The position numbers and the translations under genes were made by a program. The notes under the pieces were generated by a model that did not search any database, had not been told where the DNA came from, and saw only the letters and a program-made list of their open reading frames with translations. Below are positions 33,478 through 44,969 of a stretch of 64,000 nt of DNA, piece after piece. Within the stretch, counting starts at the first letter, position 1. Every line of letters starts with the position of its first letter. The DNA is from Orychophragmus violaceus (lineage: Eukaryota; Streptophyta; Magnoliopsida; Brassicales; Brassicaceae), in assembly GCA_030180135.1 (NCBI GenBank), contig CM058238.1, positions 86,808,619 to 86,872,618 on the forward strand. The letters run 5' to 3'.

Positions 33478-34676
33478 TGATTGGTCTCAGGTTTTAATCC
33501 CTATACTAACTGCAACTGCACAGCAATATCAATGTAATATATAGGGTATCGAAATCCACATAGACTCCGGTATTCAATAGCTCAAGATCAGGAATTTAAC
33601 TAGGAAGAAAGCAAATGAAATTGTATTGAAAGTAATGCGAGAAAGTAAACAAGTAACAAAGATTGATTGGTTGTGAAAGCAAGTTATTAAGAGCGCTAGG
33701 TCTAGGGCGTTCTCAGGAAATCAGACAAGCAGACAGTTCATTCAGCAAGGATCTAATTAAGCTCAGTTTTAGAACTCAAAACACGATAATAGAATTAACC
33801 AAATTCCTTTGCGATAATTCTCTAAGTCTAAGTGCAGCAAACCAAACTTTCGTTTGCGAGAACTAACAGATTAAACTAGCATTAATTCCAAGTTTGATAT
33901 GTTCACAATTATCCTAAACCAAACTTCCGTTTGCGCAAAGTTTAATTGCCCAATTTAATTAGTTCAGATTCCTAAACCCCACTTCCGTGACGTATTTAGC
34001 AACCTAAGATCTAGATTCTAATTGATCAGGTTAGAACTAGCTTTAAGCACAATTAAATTGAAGAACAGATATAGTTTGAATCCTTAACTGAATTTGAACA
34101 AGTCTAGCAAGTCATGAAATCCTATGTGAGAAACCCTAAACCTAACAAGGAATCTACTCAGACATAGATAATGAAAACATAATCATATGATAAGTAAATT
34201 GCATAAAAGATAAAAGATTAAAGGGGTTCGAAATCTTCTCCAAATACAGATGAAGTAACAGGTTCAGATCAGCCCCAAAAGCTCTAAAAATCCTCTGCTC
34301 TTAATTATGAAAGCGTAAGTAAAAATAAAACCTAAAACTTGATTAAATAGGTATAATCTCGGCCAGGGGCTTCTTTGTAAATATCAGGAACTTCTGGATC
34401 AAAGTGCAATATCTTGATTCTTTTAAACCGCCGAGTTTTGGCCCATCTCGCTGGTGCATCGATTGATGCTTGATGTGCAACGGTCGACGCATTTCTCTGT
34501 TTCGGACAGTGAACTCTATCTCTCGGCCAAACACTCCAAAAAGTCCCAAAAAGTGCCAAAATCACCAGATATGCTCCAAACCTGATTATACCTGTAAAAG
34601 ACTCTAAAAGCACACAAAAGACACTAAAAACACATCTATATCATGGCATAAAACCGGTAAAAACCATGATATATCA
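33478..34676 (-). repeat. Athila B 5' LTR
   Basis: 1199 bp. U3 palindrome pair at 34456-34469 and 34477-34490; a TATTTAA box about 105 bp downstream on the minus strand (near 34345). Confidence 0.95.
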
Positions 34677-34681
34677 ATAAC

Positions 34682-36026
34682 TTGGAGCACTACCCGGTTT
34701 AACGGAGAAAACTGCTTCTTTGATTTCTTCATTGGTAACTTCCTGAGTCAGACACTGATTGGTTTGATCAGAAACCCGAGGTTCAAAATCACAAAACACC
34801 TCCTCAAAGCTGCGAGGATTCTGCGATTTAAACAAGTCTGAAAAATACAGGATTACAATTTCCGCCTTAGACGCTTCCTCTCTCCTTTCAATCCCACCGC
34901 TATCAATTAACAAATCTAAGTCTTTCTTTGCTCGATTCGCTTTGACAGATGCATAAAAGAACTTAGTGTGGCCATCTCCATCCTTAAGCCATTCATTCAT
35001 ACATTTTTGGCTCCAAAAGGACTCCTCCTCCTTATAAGCCGAGATGAGAGCTCTTTTAACACTCTTCATCTGGTCGATGCTCGGCTTGTTGGAGGATTGA
35101 ACGACCTCTAGCTCAACCTGAAGCGCCAAAATCTTATCGCGAGCATTGATTGGATTCTGTTTCTTCCATTTGCTCATCACTTTCCTACACCTTCTAAGTT
35201 TCTCAGATAACAAACTGCCTCTTCCTCTCATAGGAACATTTCACTCCGACCTAACTGCCTCTTTAACTTGCGGTCTGAGGAGAAAACGTTTATCAAAGCG
35301 AAATTGTCCCTTATACACTTCCTGAGAGGTGATAAGGCTAATTAACACAGGGCGGTGGTCTGATCCTTGCTTATCCATAAACAGTTGGTTGGAAGCCGGA
35401 AAGGAATCATGCCATTGTTTTTTCCCAAAACTCCTATCCAACTTGCACTGAATCCATTGAGTTCCTCTCATACCTCCCCAAGTGAAAGAATTCCCTTTCC
35501 CATTTAACTCCGACATATGGCACAACTTTAACATGTCTGCAAAATCTTGGAAAGAAGATTCCTTACGCACCAGACCTCCCATCTTTTCACCCACATGTAA
35601 GATCTCATTAAAATCACCAGCCATCAGCCATGGCTCAGAACGATGAACCCCAATCCTCAACAACCGCTCCCACACCTGATGACGAAACTTCACCTCCGGA
35701 TGACCATAAACTAGAGATATGTACACCGATACACCACCCAACTGTACAGAGATATCTACCAAATTCTTATCCGAGTAATTGACACCCATTGCAATCTTGG
35801 TCTTCCAAAAAATCGCTAGACCACCACACTTGCCTATAGGATCCACAGTGAAAACCCGATCGTGCCCTAACCAAGCTTGCAAATCCACCAACACATTCCT
35901 ACTATACATTGTCTCCATCAAAAACAAGACTTCAGGAAAATGTTTTTGACGCATTTCCTGTAGTCGGGGAATTACCAAGTCCTGAGACCGTCCCAGTCCC
36001 TGGCAATTCCAGACAATGATGCTCAT
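34682..36026 (-). pseudogene. LINE 1 ORF2 5' part: endonuclease and start of reverse transcriptase
   Basis: ORF2 starts at ATG 36026, overlapping the ORF1 stop as TGATG. It opens MSIIVWNCQGLGRSQDLVIP and has the apurinic-type endonuclease motifs FLMETMYS, WLMAGDFNEIL and GSDHRPVLISL. A TGA at 35243-35241 stands where the frame otherwise continues in register, after VRSE. The linker to reverse transcriptase follows (EEESFWSQKCMNEWLKDGDG, HTKFFYASVKANRAKK) and reaches SVKPGSAP, where Athila B is inserted. The endonuclease nicks target DNA to prime reverse transcription. Its motif residues look intact; the nonsense codon separates it from the polymerase. Confidence 0.9.
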
Positions 36027-37463
36027 CAAACATTGGGCGATCCCTCACGCGGGATCACCAAATGTTTTGGTCGTTTAGACCCTTGCTTACCCACCACACC
36101 AGCTCCTGATTGCTTTCTTTCTGTAGCCGGACTTATCATCAGCTCTTTGTGCTTCTCATTGGATAAACCTCTAGCTGCTTCCATCAAAGGCCTTGGCACA
36201 CGATTCTTTTTAACTGGTCTTTTTCGTCCTTTGGCTGAGAATTGATAACCTCCGGAGGAACAAGCCTCGTTAAAGACAGTCCCTATAACCGTGGAGCTAT
36301 CAATGGACCTGAAAGATCCAGCAGCCGAGAGGGAAGAAGGCGGATCCATAAAACCAACAGGAGGACCAGCCCCTCCCACAGATGATGGTCCACTCTTAAA
36401 CGCATCAGCTAATAACATAAGCCGCACTGTCCTTCACTATAGCAGGGCCACTATCCTCAGCAGCTTGAAAATCAAACACAAGCCCCTTTCCTTTTCCGAT
36501 GTCACTGGTGAAAATAGTAGGCTGCTCCAGCCTAAAGATGGATTTCTGAGCCACCGGATCCTGCTCCACCTCTTTCACAGAAGACCTGACTCGCTCCCGA
36601 CGGATCACCAAGTCTTCAGGCGTAGCTAGCCTTAAGTATTATCGCATCTCATCAAGCACAGGTTGGGCTATCTTTGGCTGACCAGAGAAGGGGTTAACAG
36701 CCACCTGATGATCCTCTAAGACTCCAAACAAAGGGTCCTCTGCCGAGAGGATTTTAGAAGTAGCCAACTGAGCAGAAAGTACTTGATGTCTCCTTTCCAC
36801 AGCTTGATCTTGTCTGCTCTTAATGAGAAGAGGACAGACTTCTTTCGCGTGATTCATCCACTGACAATTATAACAACGTTTTTGAATTCGTTCATATGCA
36901 AATTCGACAACAGTTTGGCCCTGCCCCCTTGGTAGATTGACCACCTTCGATCGTCGAAGAGGCCTAGACACATCAAACCAAATCTTCACACGAACACAAT
37001 CTTGAGGTTGAGGGAGAGACGGGTCAAAGGCCACCACGTCGACCCTCCCAAGCAACTCACCCAACGCCGTAATCGCAGCTGCGGTATAGTAATTCACAGG
37101 AAGATTCCGAATCTGAACCCAGAGCGGAACAAACTTCAAGTAGCCCGCCTGAGAATTTTCAATCCAACGCTCCACTACTAACGGCCAATCATCAAACGTG
37201 TGAACACCTTTGGCTAAGATTTGCTGGAGATCGTGTTCACTGTCAAAAAAGAATTGAAAACGCTCACGAGACAACGCCACTCCACGAGTACGACCTTCTT
37301 TTTGCCACTTTCTCGGGAGATTCCGGATGAGACTGGACATCTTTTGTTCATCTGTATTAAGCACCCTTCCAATCACACTCATCCTATTGTTCTCGACAGA
37401 GCTGTACTCAGGTAAGTCCGGGAGGTCAAACGGGACATCCTCCTCATCCAGCGACAGCTCCAT
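36026..37463 (-). pseudogene. LINE 1 ORF1: DUF4283 and zinc-knuckle RNA-binding protein
   Basis: Starts at 37463 (MELSLDEEDVPFDLPDLPEY). Residues about 40-190 form the DUF4283 region found in plant LINE ORF1 (RNLPRKWQKEGRTRGVAL, YLKFVPLWVQIRNLPVNYY). The CCHC-type knuckle follows as CYNCQWMNHAKEVC. A stop at about 36639 and a frameshift near 36420 interrupt the frame, which then continues in a basic tail (KGRKRPVKKNRVPRPLMEAA) to TGA 36028-36026. ORF1 proteins coat the LINE RNA. Confidence 0.88.
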
Positions 37464-37809
37464 CAGAGCTCAGTCCATAGCTGGCGACATCACCGCGCTC
37501 GAACCACGAAGACGGTTCGCCAATAGACACACCACTTCCACAGATTCAACCACAAAGGATCCCCAATTTGATTTACAGGGAATCGTCTTCAAACCCTAAC
37601 AATTTTCGCTTCACCGACAGAAAATATCTTCACCTAACTAGTAACAGCCGTTGATTAGCAAGACAAAAGACTAAAAGCCCACGTGTCTCCAATGCCCCCA
37701 CTTATGAAACCTTCTTTCTCAACTTACAACCACCTAAGCTCTTTCTCTCTCCTTCTTTTTCTCCGCTAATTATCTGTTTTGTATTTATTTAAATAAAATT
37801 GAGTGCTGG
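37464..37809 (-). other. LINE 1 5' UTR
   Basis: From the 16-bp duplication to the ORF1 start. Contains a GA-rich, CT-rich leader (minus strand GGAGAAAAAGAAGGAGAG). Plant LINEs carry an internal promoter here, but I see no diagnostic box. Confidence 0.6.
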
Positions 37810-38386
37810 CTTTCGAGTTAAGTCTATTTGGGCTTGTTGGTTTTTTGGCTTAATTTTATTTTTAAAACCCCAAAATTAGCATTTTTGTCTTATTGAAAAT
37901 TTTAAAATATAAAATTCCTTATATATTTATATTATCAAAATTTAATAATTTTACTTTTATCTTTCATTTGTAACTTTGATGTGATGAATATTTGTTGTAA
38001 AGATTTAGAAAACTTTGAATTAGACTTAAATATAAATTCAACTAACTAGATTGAAATATTTTGATTTTACATTTTATTTGATAATATAAACTATCCAAAT
38101 TTTATTTGAATGGTTTTTAACTTTTGGTTTTTTATTGAAGTTCAGGAAAATATATTAAAAATTCTTAAAATTTTGATTTATTTTGATAATGAATTTTATT
38201 TTTATATCTCTTTTGCTTTTAAACTTATTTAATTTTTGAAAATTTTAAAAGCATGAAAAAATCGAGAAGCCATGTTAGGGTCTTCACGAAGTTTAGAATC
38301 TAGGCCCAAAATTTTTTCGGGCGGGCTCAAATATCACAGGTTTAAAGGATTTTTGACTAGACCGAATCAACCGATTGACATCCATA

Positions 38387-38480
38387 ACTATTAATAAATG
38401 TTAGAACAAGAAATAAAATTTTATAACTCTTGGTATTATGGAAAAAAAAGAAGTATAAAAACATGATAGCAAATTTTGAA
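38387..38480. other. Short unassigned spacer
   Basis: AT-rich DNA between the hAT-like element and the LINE 2 fragment. Nothing recognised. Confidence 0.3.
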
Positions 38481-39533
38481 CCAGCAGTTGTAGTGGTTTC
38501 TTACTCTATCAAACTATGCATGATGCCTAAAAAATTCTTGCGATGACGTCTTGCAGTTATAGTGTTTCGGACCTGCATGTCTATGGCAGTTAAAAGCTGA
38601 GCAGCAATCTTGTATGTATCTCCTAACATTCTCTCATTGCGCTCAGCCCAAACTAAGTACAGGGCGTTGTGGATCACCACTTTACACAGAGTAGTTGGAG
38701 CTGTCATTGAGTTCTGTTTTACCCAATAGATCAAATCCATCCACAACTGGAAGAAGAAGGGAGCCTATCTTAACCTGCGGAAAATGTCTCTCCACAAGAC
38801 CAAAGCAAAATCGCAGAACAGAAAAACATGATCATGAGACTCACTGCCCTATCACACATCACACACTGATTTGATTCACATAATCCCCATCTCAGCAATC
38901 TGTCTTCAGTAGCTAGCCAATTCAGATTGGCACTCCACGTGAAAACGCAATCTTAGGAGTATTGCCTTTAAACCAAATTGCATCATACCAATTTATATCC
39001 TCTTCTTTATATCCAACTCGTTCCAAGTCTTTTTAGACGGAAAAGAGAAGGAAGTGCTACCTTGAATGGTCTAGTAGAATGATTCTTCTGCTTCACTTTC
39101 GATCGGCAGCTCAATGGAAGTTTGGTGGATGTGAATTGCTAGCTCTTCGTCTGATCTCGGATTTTCCAAGTGCCATCCTGAGTTGTCACAAGCATCCGCT
39201 ACTCTAGCATTAAGCGGGATTCTTGTCCTCAATGGACCACTATTACCAGTTATCAAACCAGAAATGCGCTTGTTACCCATTACCGACCTCACATGTGATG
39301 AATTTCTCTGCTACATGTCGCGAGCACATCAGGTTTCTCCAAGTGTTGGTGTTTCTCGGATGCTCTTTCACTTCCCAGGAATTCAACTCCGCAAATGGTG
39401 ATGTGATGAGGACATCGGATCCTCCAGACCCGGCCCGAACGAGGCTGGCCGAGTTGTTCCCAACCTCACGGAGCATACCTGAGGAGGTTCAGAAGGCCAA
39501 TGCATGTTCTGCCCGACTCAATGACGTGGTATC

Positions 39534-40268
39534 TGTTGGGATTATGTCCTGAAATCACATTGTACTTACTCTGAAGATAGTTGTATTGTCGAGATCGGAC
39601 AATTCATGTGATACTGGGTAGTCATAATATTTTGCGAGAAACCGCTTATGAGAAATGAGTCGTAACTCATTTCCATTATCGTGTGAACCTACAGGGTCAC
39701 ACACCTAAGCAAGTTGGACATAGTTCATATGGGATTGATCATTGGCATATGGTCTGGTCGATGTGTATTGGATACACATCGAATATGAGTTTTAAATGAG
39801 GTGTGTCAATTGACACCATTGGGTGCGTCGGTCGACACAAGATGTGTGTCGATCGACACCACTAAGTGTGTCGGTCGACACAAGGCCGAAACCTGAACTG
39901 ATGTTTCGGTTTATGTCGAGGTCGATATATAAATGGATTTATAGATTCGACCTAAACACACGAAGAGCGCCGCCCCAGAGAGTTTTCTTGACAGAAAACA
40001 GAGGCTCTTCCTCTAGAAACTCAGTTCCCAGGAGATCCGAATCCCGGCACTAGCATCCCGGCGGATTCCAGCTTGTGTGCGTGTAGACTGCAGTAGAGGC
40101 GCAGCATCTGAGGCGCTCCAGAGATCTCCGTTACCTGATTCATCTTCCGCTGCCATAACAAGGTAAACACGAGATCTATGATTCAATTACATAAACCCTG
40201 AGATCCTAGGCTCGGATTTCAGACAAAGGGTTGCCTAATCTGATTAGGAACTGCTAGGAATTCCAACA
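39534..40268 (+). repeat. Copia C 5' LTR with four phased palindromes upstream of a TATA box
   Basis: 14-bp palindromes start at 39803, 39825, 39846 and 39868 (steps of 22, 21 and 22 bp). TATATAAAT is at 39926-39934, 45 bp after the last palindrome. The 3' LTR keeps the same four at 46758, 46780, 46801 and 46823. Confidence 0.92.
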
Positions 40269-40402
40269 GTAGTATCAGAGCCTTAGGGTTTTCCATCGAA
40301 TCGACCTGTTTAATAGAATTTGATGATTTAGATTCGTAATCATGTTTATATGAGTTTGAACAGGTAAGATCGATTCTGATCAAAATCGATTCTGTGTTTT
40401 CG

Positions 40403-41106
40403 CACAGTGTCGATCGACACACTGGGTGTGTCGGTCGACACATAATAGCGAATTCGGCAGAATCGGCGGCTAGGGTTTTTCGCGAAGAAAAACAGAAAGC
40501 CTTATGTGTCGATCGACACAGGTTAAGTGTCGGTCGACACAGAGCAGATTCGGTCGTGTGTCGATCGACACAGGTTGAGTGTCGGTCGACACAAAACAGA
40601 TTCGGCCGAGTGTCGGTCGACACAGACCTTGCGAATGGTTAATCGGTTCAATTGGATTGGACCGGTTATCATGCTTGGTAAAGTCCGAATAGATCGGTTT
40701 AAATTAGATGAATTGGTTCAATTGTATTGAACTAATTATCTCAATTAGCATAAACCGATTGGTTAAAATCAGTTTGATTGGATAAATTGGTTCAATTGAA
40801 TTGGACCGGTTATCGCAATTAGTTGAAACTGATTAAAACGGTTTAAATTGGATGAATTGGTTCAATTGAATTGAACTGATTATCCCAATTAGTATAAACT
40901 GATTGGTTAAGATCAATTTGATCTGATAAGTCAGTGCAATTGGATTGGACCGGTTATCAAAAGTGTCTTCGGTTTAGGTCTATGTCGACCGTCACACATG
41001 GGTTGTGTCGATCGACATGACCGGTTCAATGAACCAGGTTAATTGGATTAACCGGTTATTGAAGTCCGTGTCATTCGACAGAAAGAGTCTGCGTCGATCG
41101 ACACAG
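40403..41106 (+). repeat. Copia C leader: palindrome array and GGTTCAATTGGATT repeats
   Basis: Three palindrome pairs start at 40407/40428, 40506/40527 and 40558/40579, each 21 bp apart. Singles follow at 40610, 40983, about 41006 and about 41092. Between 40630 and 41060 a degenerate repeat around GGTTCAATTGxATTGxACCG recurs about seven times. No coding sequence; this is the region between primer site and gag. Confidence 0.85.
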
Positions 41107-41819
41107 TACTCAAAATTCTGGTTATTGAACCTTGAATTTGCAGAAACCAAACTAGACTTAAACATAGATCAAAGCTTAGCTTCAATATGGTCAAGACTCA
41201 TTTCGTTATGTGATGGTCTAGCCAAGAGCTTGGTGTCCACAATTACGTGATTAAGGCAGGTAGTTATGTTGATGGATTTGCAGTGCTAAACATCAACAAT
41301 TACATGACCTAAGAGATTGATTTGCTAAAATTTTGGGTTTAGTTTCCTCAAATAAATATCAAGTAACCTTGATGTCTTGCCCAATCTTGTCTACTGTCAA
41401 GACTCGTGTCGTTTTTTGGATAGTCTTGGAGTCCTTGGTATCCACTGCAACATGAGTAAGGCAGGTGGTCATTGACAGACTTGCAGTGCGACTGTCAGTG
41501 ATCACAAGATAGAAGAGATTGGTTATAGTTGACTGGGCCATCAGAAGTTCTTGGCCCAGAGACGTCAGAGTAGATGAGACATGGATTGTCTTATCTGCGA
41601 CCAAGAGTTGTACTGGGTACAATTAGCAATGATTTGCTTACCTAGATAACTAAATTTTGGGTGATGACGAGTCGTCCACTTAGATTTTGGTGAAGTATGG
41701 ATCTTGGATCATTATATTCATTGAGGAAACATTGCTTGAATATAATGCGAGTTTTCTTATTAGATAAGATTTCTCATGATATGCATAACTAAATCTTTGT
41801 TTTTCTTGGATTTCAGCTT
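41107..41819 (+). other. Copia C leader, rest
   Basis: Noncoding sequence up to gag. A CTTGG/TGGTGTCCAC-type segment is loosely repeated (41225-41260 and 41430-41470). Nothing else recognised. Confidence 0.4.
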
Positions 41820-42734
41820 ATGTCTATAACTACTTTCTCGTTGCGATCCGTCCTTGAGAAGGACAAGTTAAATGGATCCAACTTCCTGGATTGGTATCGG
41901 ACCTTGAGATTAATATTCAAGCAGGAGAGCAAGGACTATGTCCTTGAGAAAGCTCTTCCAAAAAGGCTTGGGGCCAATCGCTCGAATGCAGCATATAATG
42001 CTTGGAATAAGCATTATATTGATGTGGTAGATGTGCGTGGTCTGATATTGGCTACCATGAACTCGGACTTGAAGAGTCAATACGAGAACGTGGAGTCGCC
42101 AATAGAGATGATCACCATCCTGAAACTAAAGTTTCAGGATCTGGCACGAGTTGAGAGATTCCAGATGGTGAAGTCTCTTAATGGGTGCAAGCTACCATAG
42201 GATACTCCAGTAAATCCTCATGTCATTAAAATGATGGGTTACATTGATAACCTGGGGAAACTGGAATGTCCTGTCAGCTTAGAGTTGGCCACTGACATCA
42301 TTCTGCAGTCACTGCCGTCAAGTTATGATAAGTTCACAAAGAACTATATCAAGAAAGGCTTGACGAAGACGTTGACTGAGCTGCATGGTATGATCAAAAC
42401 AGCAGAGCAAAACATCAAAAGGGATAAAATATTTGAGAAATCTTGTTTAGACAAGGGTGAAGGCAGGGCCGTCCAGATTTGGAATCAGGATAAGCCTGTG
42501 TCATCTTACATGCCCAAGTCAGGCCCATCTGGTGTTAGAAAATGCTTCTACTGCGATGAGTCAGGGCATTGGAAGAGAGATTGCATTAAATTCTTGGAAG
42601 ATTCACAAGAGATGGAGAAGATGTATGATACTTCTTCTTCAGGTATTGTGTTATTGTTTCAAGTTCTACGTTTGTATTGGATACTAGTTGTGGTACTGAT
42701 ATTTTTGAAATATGCAGAGCCTAAGCAACAGTAG
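41820..42734 (+). pseudogene. Copia C gag
   Basis: Starts MSITTFSLRSVLEKDKLNGS then NFLDWYRTLRLIF, the Copia gag N-terminus. A TAG at 42198-42200 interrupts the frame, which otherwise continues in register (VIKMMGYIDNLGKLECPVSL, ATDIILQSLPSSYDKF). A CCHC zinc knuckle CFYCDESGHWKRDC is at about 42544-42585. The frame then goes out of Copia-like sequence at the protease. Gag forms the particle and packages RNA. Confidence 0.88.
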
Positions 42735-44969
42735 AACGTTGAAGAAAGGACAAGTGGAAATGCGTGTCTGGTATGAAGCAATGGTTGCTGCATGAGCCAT
42801 AAAGATTCTCCACTTGTAGGAGACTTTCATACTTGGTTTCAGAAATTAAGTAATTGCTACTATGTATCTGCTTTGAGCAGAGATGTCTTTTATTTTCTTG
42901 TAAAGAATTTGGATGTTTTTCGTTCTGATAAAAGACAAGTTTTGTTCTTTAGATCTTAATGAAATATCATATGGTAGCACCCCGTTTGGAATGGGTTTTA
43001 TATCTTAAACCAGTGTGAGTTTGGAGATAACACAAATACTAAAGGTTTAAGTTTGATGACTCGAACTCGACTTTTCCTTGGCATAGTCGTTTAACCACAT
43101 AAAGTGAAGCGGATTCAGAAGTTCCATAGTTTTGGACTCATTTGATTATTGATCATTTGAGATATGAATTCTGCTCACTAGGCCAAACGACTAAGGCCCC
43201 TGTTAGCAGAGCTAAAGAAAGCGGGCCAGAGGCTTATTGGGCCTTACACATACTGATGTATGCGGCCCAAATGAGCATTAGTGCCAGAGGAAATCTTCTG
43301 TACTTCATTACCTTATTGATGGCATCAATAAGTATGGCTGTGTTCATTTGATGAGACACGAGCAGGAATACCTTGAGGAGTTCCAAGATGAAGTAAAGAA
43401 CCGATTTGACAAAAGTATTGAGATTCTCGATTAGATCGCCGAAGAAAATACTTGAGTCGAGAATTGGGTGATCATCTGACAGAATGAATCGGATCTTATT
43501 AGATATGCTCCGATTAATGATGAGTCACAGGAATCTTCCATAATCATTTAAGAATACGTTCTAAAATATCTGTATTTGCGTAGAAAAGGGTTTCAATCAG
43601 AATCAATTGAAAGATACCGCATATGATGTGGACTGGAAGTTTTTCAAGTAAGTTGTTTTTGATAATTTGGGATGATAGCTGAAAGGCTTGAACCCAAATC
43701 TGATAAGTTCTACATCGCTGGTTGTCCTAGGGAAACCAAGGCTTGCTACTTTTACAACCAATCCGAGGACAAAGTTTTGTTGTTCGGAACTGTGTCTTTT
43801 GAGAAAGATCATACTTTCAAAAGGAACAGTGGGAGTAAAAGTACACATCGAAGAAATTCGATAAACACAGGAGGCTGTTAAACTTTTGAGGGAGAGCTGC
43901 GGTGAGATCTACAAAGTGCTGTAGAATCTACACCTGTGGAGCCTGAAATTCGCAGATCCGAAAGGATCCGTCACTAATTCGAGAGTGATTTCTCGTAGCC
44001 GATTGTCGTTATCTGTTGATCATTGAAAAGTGACGAGCATGCGAAATTCAAAGAAGCGATGATGAGCCCCAACTCCGAAAAATTGGCTGGGTATGCATGT
44101 TAGCTTCACCGATCCATTTCTGGATTGAAGCAAACATCTTGGAGTTGGAATCAACATTCTGATAATGTGGTCAAGAGTTTTGACTTGATCAGAAAGAAAT
44201 GAAACCATGCGTTTACAAGAAGACTAGTGGGAGCGTAATTGCAATTCTCACACCGTATGTACATAATGTACTTAGTCTCATAAACGACGTTCCGACACTA
44301 AAGTCCGGTCAAGATTTGGGTCGGAAGTCAAACTTAACGATGGACATGGGAGAAGGCCGTGAAAGTCTTGGAATAAGGATCCATTGAAATGGATCAGAAA
44401 GGCTAATTGGATTGTGTCAAAATCCTTATGTTGATAAGGTATTGGACAGTTCTAATGTGCTTGATTCCAAGAATGGCTTCATACCAAAGTCTTATGGCAA
44501 TAATCTAAGCAAGATGAAGTCTCTTGGACACTGGCTGAGCTAGTAACAATGTTAGCAAGAAGAAGTGTTTCTGAACACTGTCTGAACTAGTTTTAATGAG
44601 TGTGATTGCTTATGCTGCTGCAATAGAATCCATCATAAATGCCATATTTTGCGCTCGTCTAAATGCAGCTTACGCATATAGCATGACGAGAAAATACCAA
44701 CGGTAATAGTCACTGAACAGTTACCAGAAATATCACAAGTGTTTGAGAAGCACCAAGGATAGGTTCGTGGTGAACTGATAAAGTGACGAGCCAGTTGAAA
44801 GTAGTTAGACGGACAAAGACGATTCCCGGTTCCCACCTGGTTATGTCTCTTTGTCTGAATAGCGGTGCTATCTGTTGGAAAGGCTCCAAGCAGTGGACCG
44901 TAGAATAGTGCTTTTATCTGAATGGCGGTGTGGTTTGTTGGAATTGTTTCAAGCAAAACACCGCAGTCC
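42735..44969 (+). pseudogene. Copia C pol remnant (integrase to RNase H)
   Basis: No frame survives, but ordered pieces are visible. A reverse transcriptase piece at about 44035-44085 reads HAKFKEAMMSPNSEKW. Another at about 44199-44390 reads KPCVYKKTSGSVIAIL then PYVHNVLSLINDVPTLKSG, where the usual catalytic YVDD is replaced by YVHN. RNase H pieces at 44610-44690 and 44925-44965 read NAAYAYSMTRKYQ and LNGGVVCWNCFKQNTAV. The loss of catalytic residues confirms decay. Confidence 0.7.

Larger units (their letters stand above)
24880..34676 (-). mobile_element. Athila B: Ty3/Gypsy element with full pol but no ATHILA ORF-1
   Basis: 9797 bp, flanked by ATAAC (24875-24879 and 34677-34681). LTRs are exactly 1199 bp each (24880-26078 and 33478-34676), start TGAT(A/T)GGTCTC and end ATATATCA, with roughly a dozen differences by eye. 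On the minus strand: primer site, four-palindrome leader, gag, protease, reverse transcriptase, RNase H, integrase, hairpin and 3' noncoding region. The space after integrase (26079-27438) is too short for and lacks ATHILA ORF-1. Gag has a stop and a frameshift, so this copy is disabled though pol is open. Confidence 0.95.
10810..37809 (-). mobile_element. LINE 1: full-length L1-type retrotransposon, 27-kb footprint
   Basis: The element is bounded by a perfect 16-bp target duplication, CTTTCGAGTTAAGTCT, at 10794-10809 and 37810-37825. Its minus-strand 3' end is a poly(A) tail (T run from 10810). Removing a fold-back element (about 10935-12945), Athila A (15708-24777) and Athila B (24880-34676), each with its duplication, leaves roughly 6.1 kb, a normal full-length plant LINE. 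Order on the minus strand: 5' UTR, ORF1 (nucleic-acid binding, zinc knuckle), ORF2 with apurinic-type endonuclease, reverse transcriptase, zinc-binding region and RNase H, then 3' UTR. Reading across the two Athila duplications rejoins the reverse transcriptase sequence, which proves it is one LINE. Several stops and frameshifts show it is dead. Confidence 0.92.
10699..38386. mobile_element. hAT-like non-autonomous element, split by LINE 1
   Basis: The left end TAGAGGTGTTGATTAGGG (10699 on) and the inverted right end TATGGATGTCAATCGG (38386 back) are imperfect terminal inverted repeats of the crucifer hAT type. Flanking 8-mers ATTATTAA (10691-10698) and ACTATTAA (38387-38394) differ at one base, consistent with an aged 8-bp duplication. 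Own sequence is only about 690 bp (10699-10809 and 37826-38386): AT-rich, no transposase. The LINE with its passengers fills the rest. Confidence 0.5.

Noticed and set aside
40219..40623. Open frame with repeated CVDRHS/CRSTH peptides
   Set aside because: It is the translation of the palindrome array in the Copia C leader.
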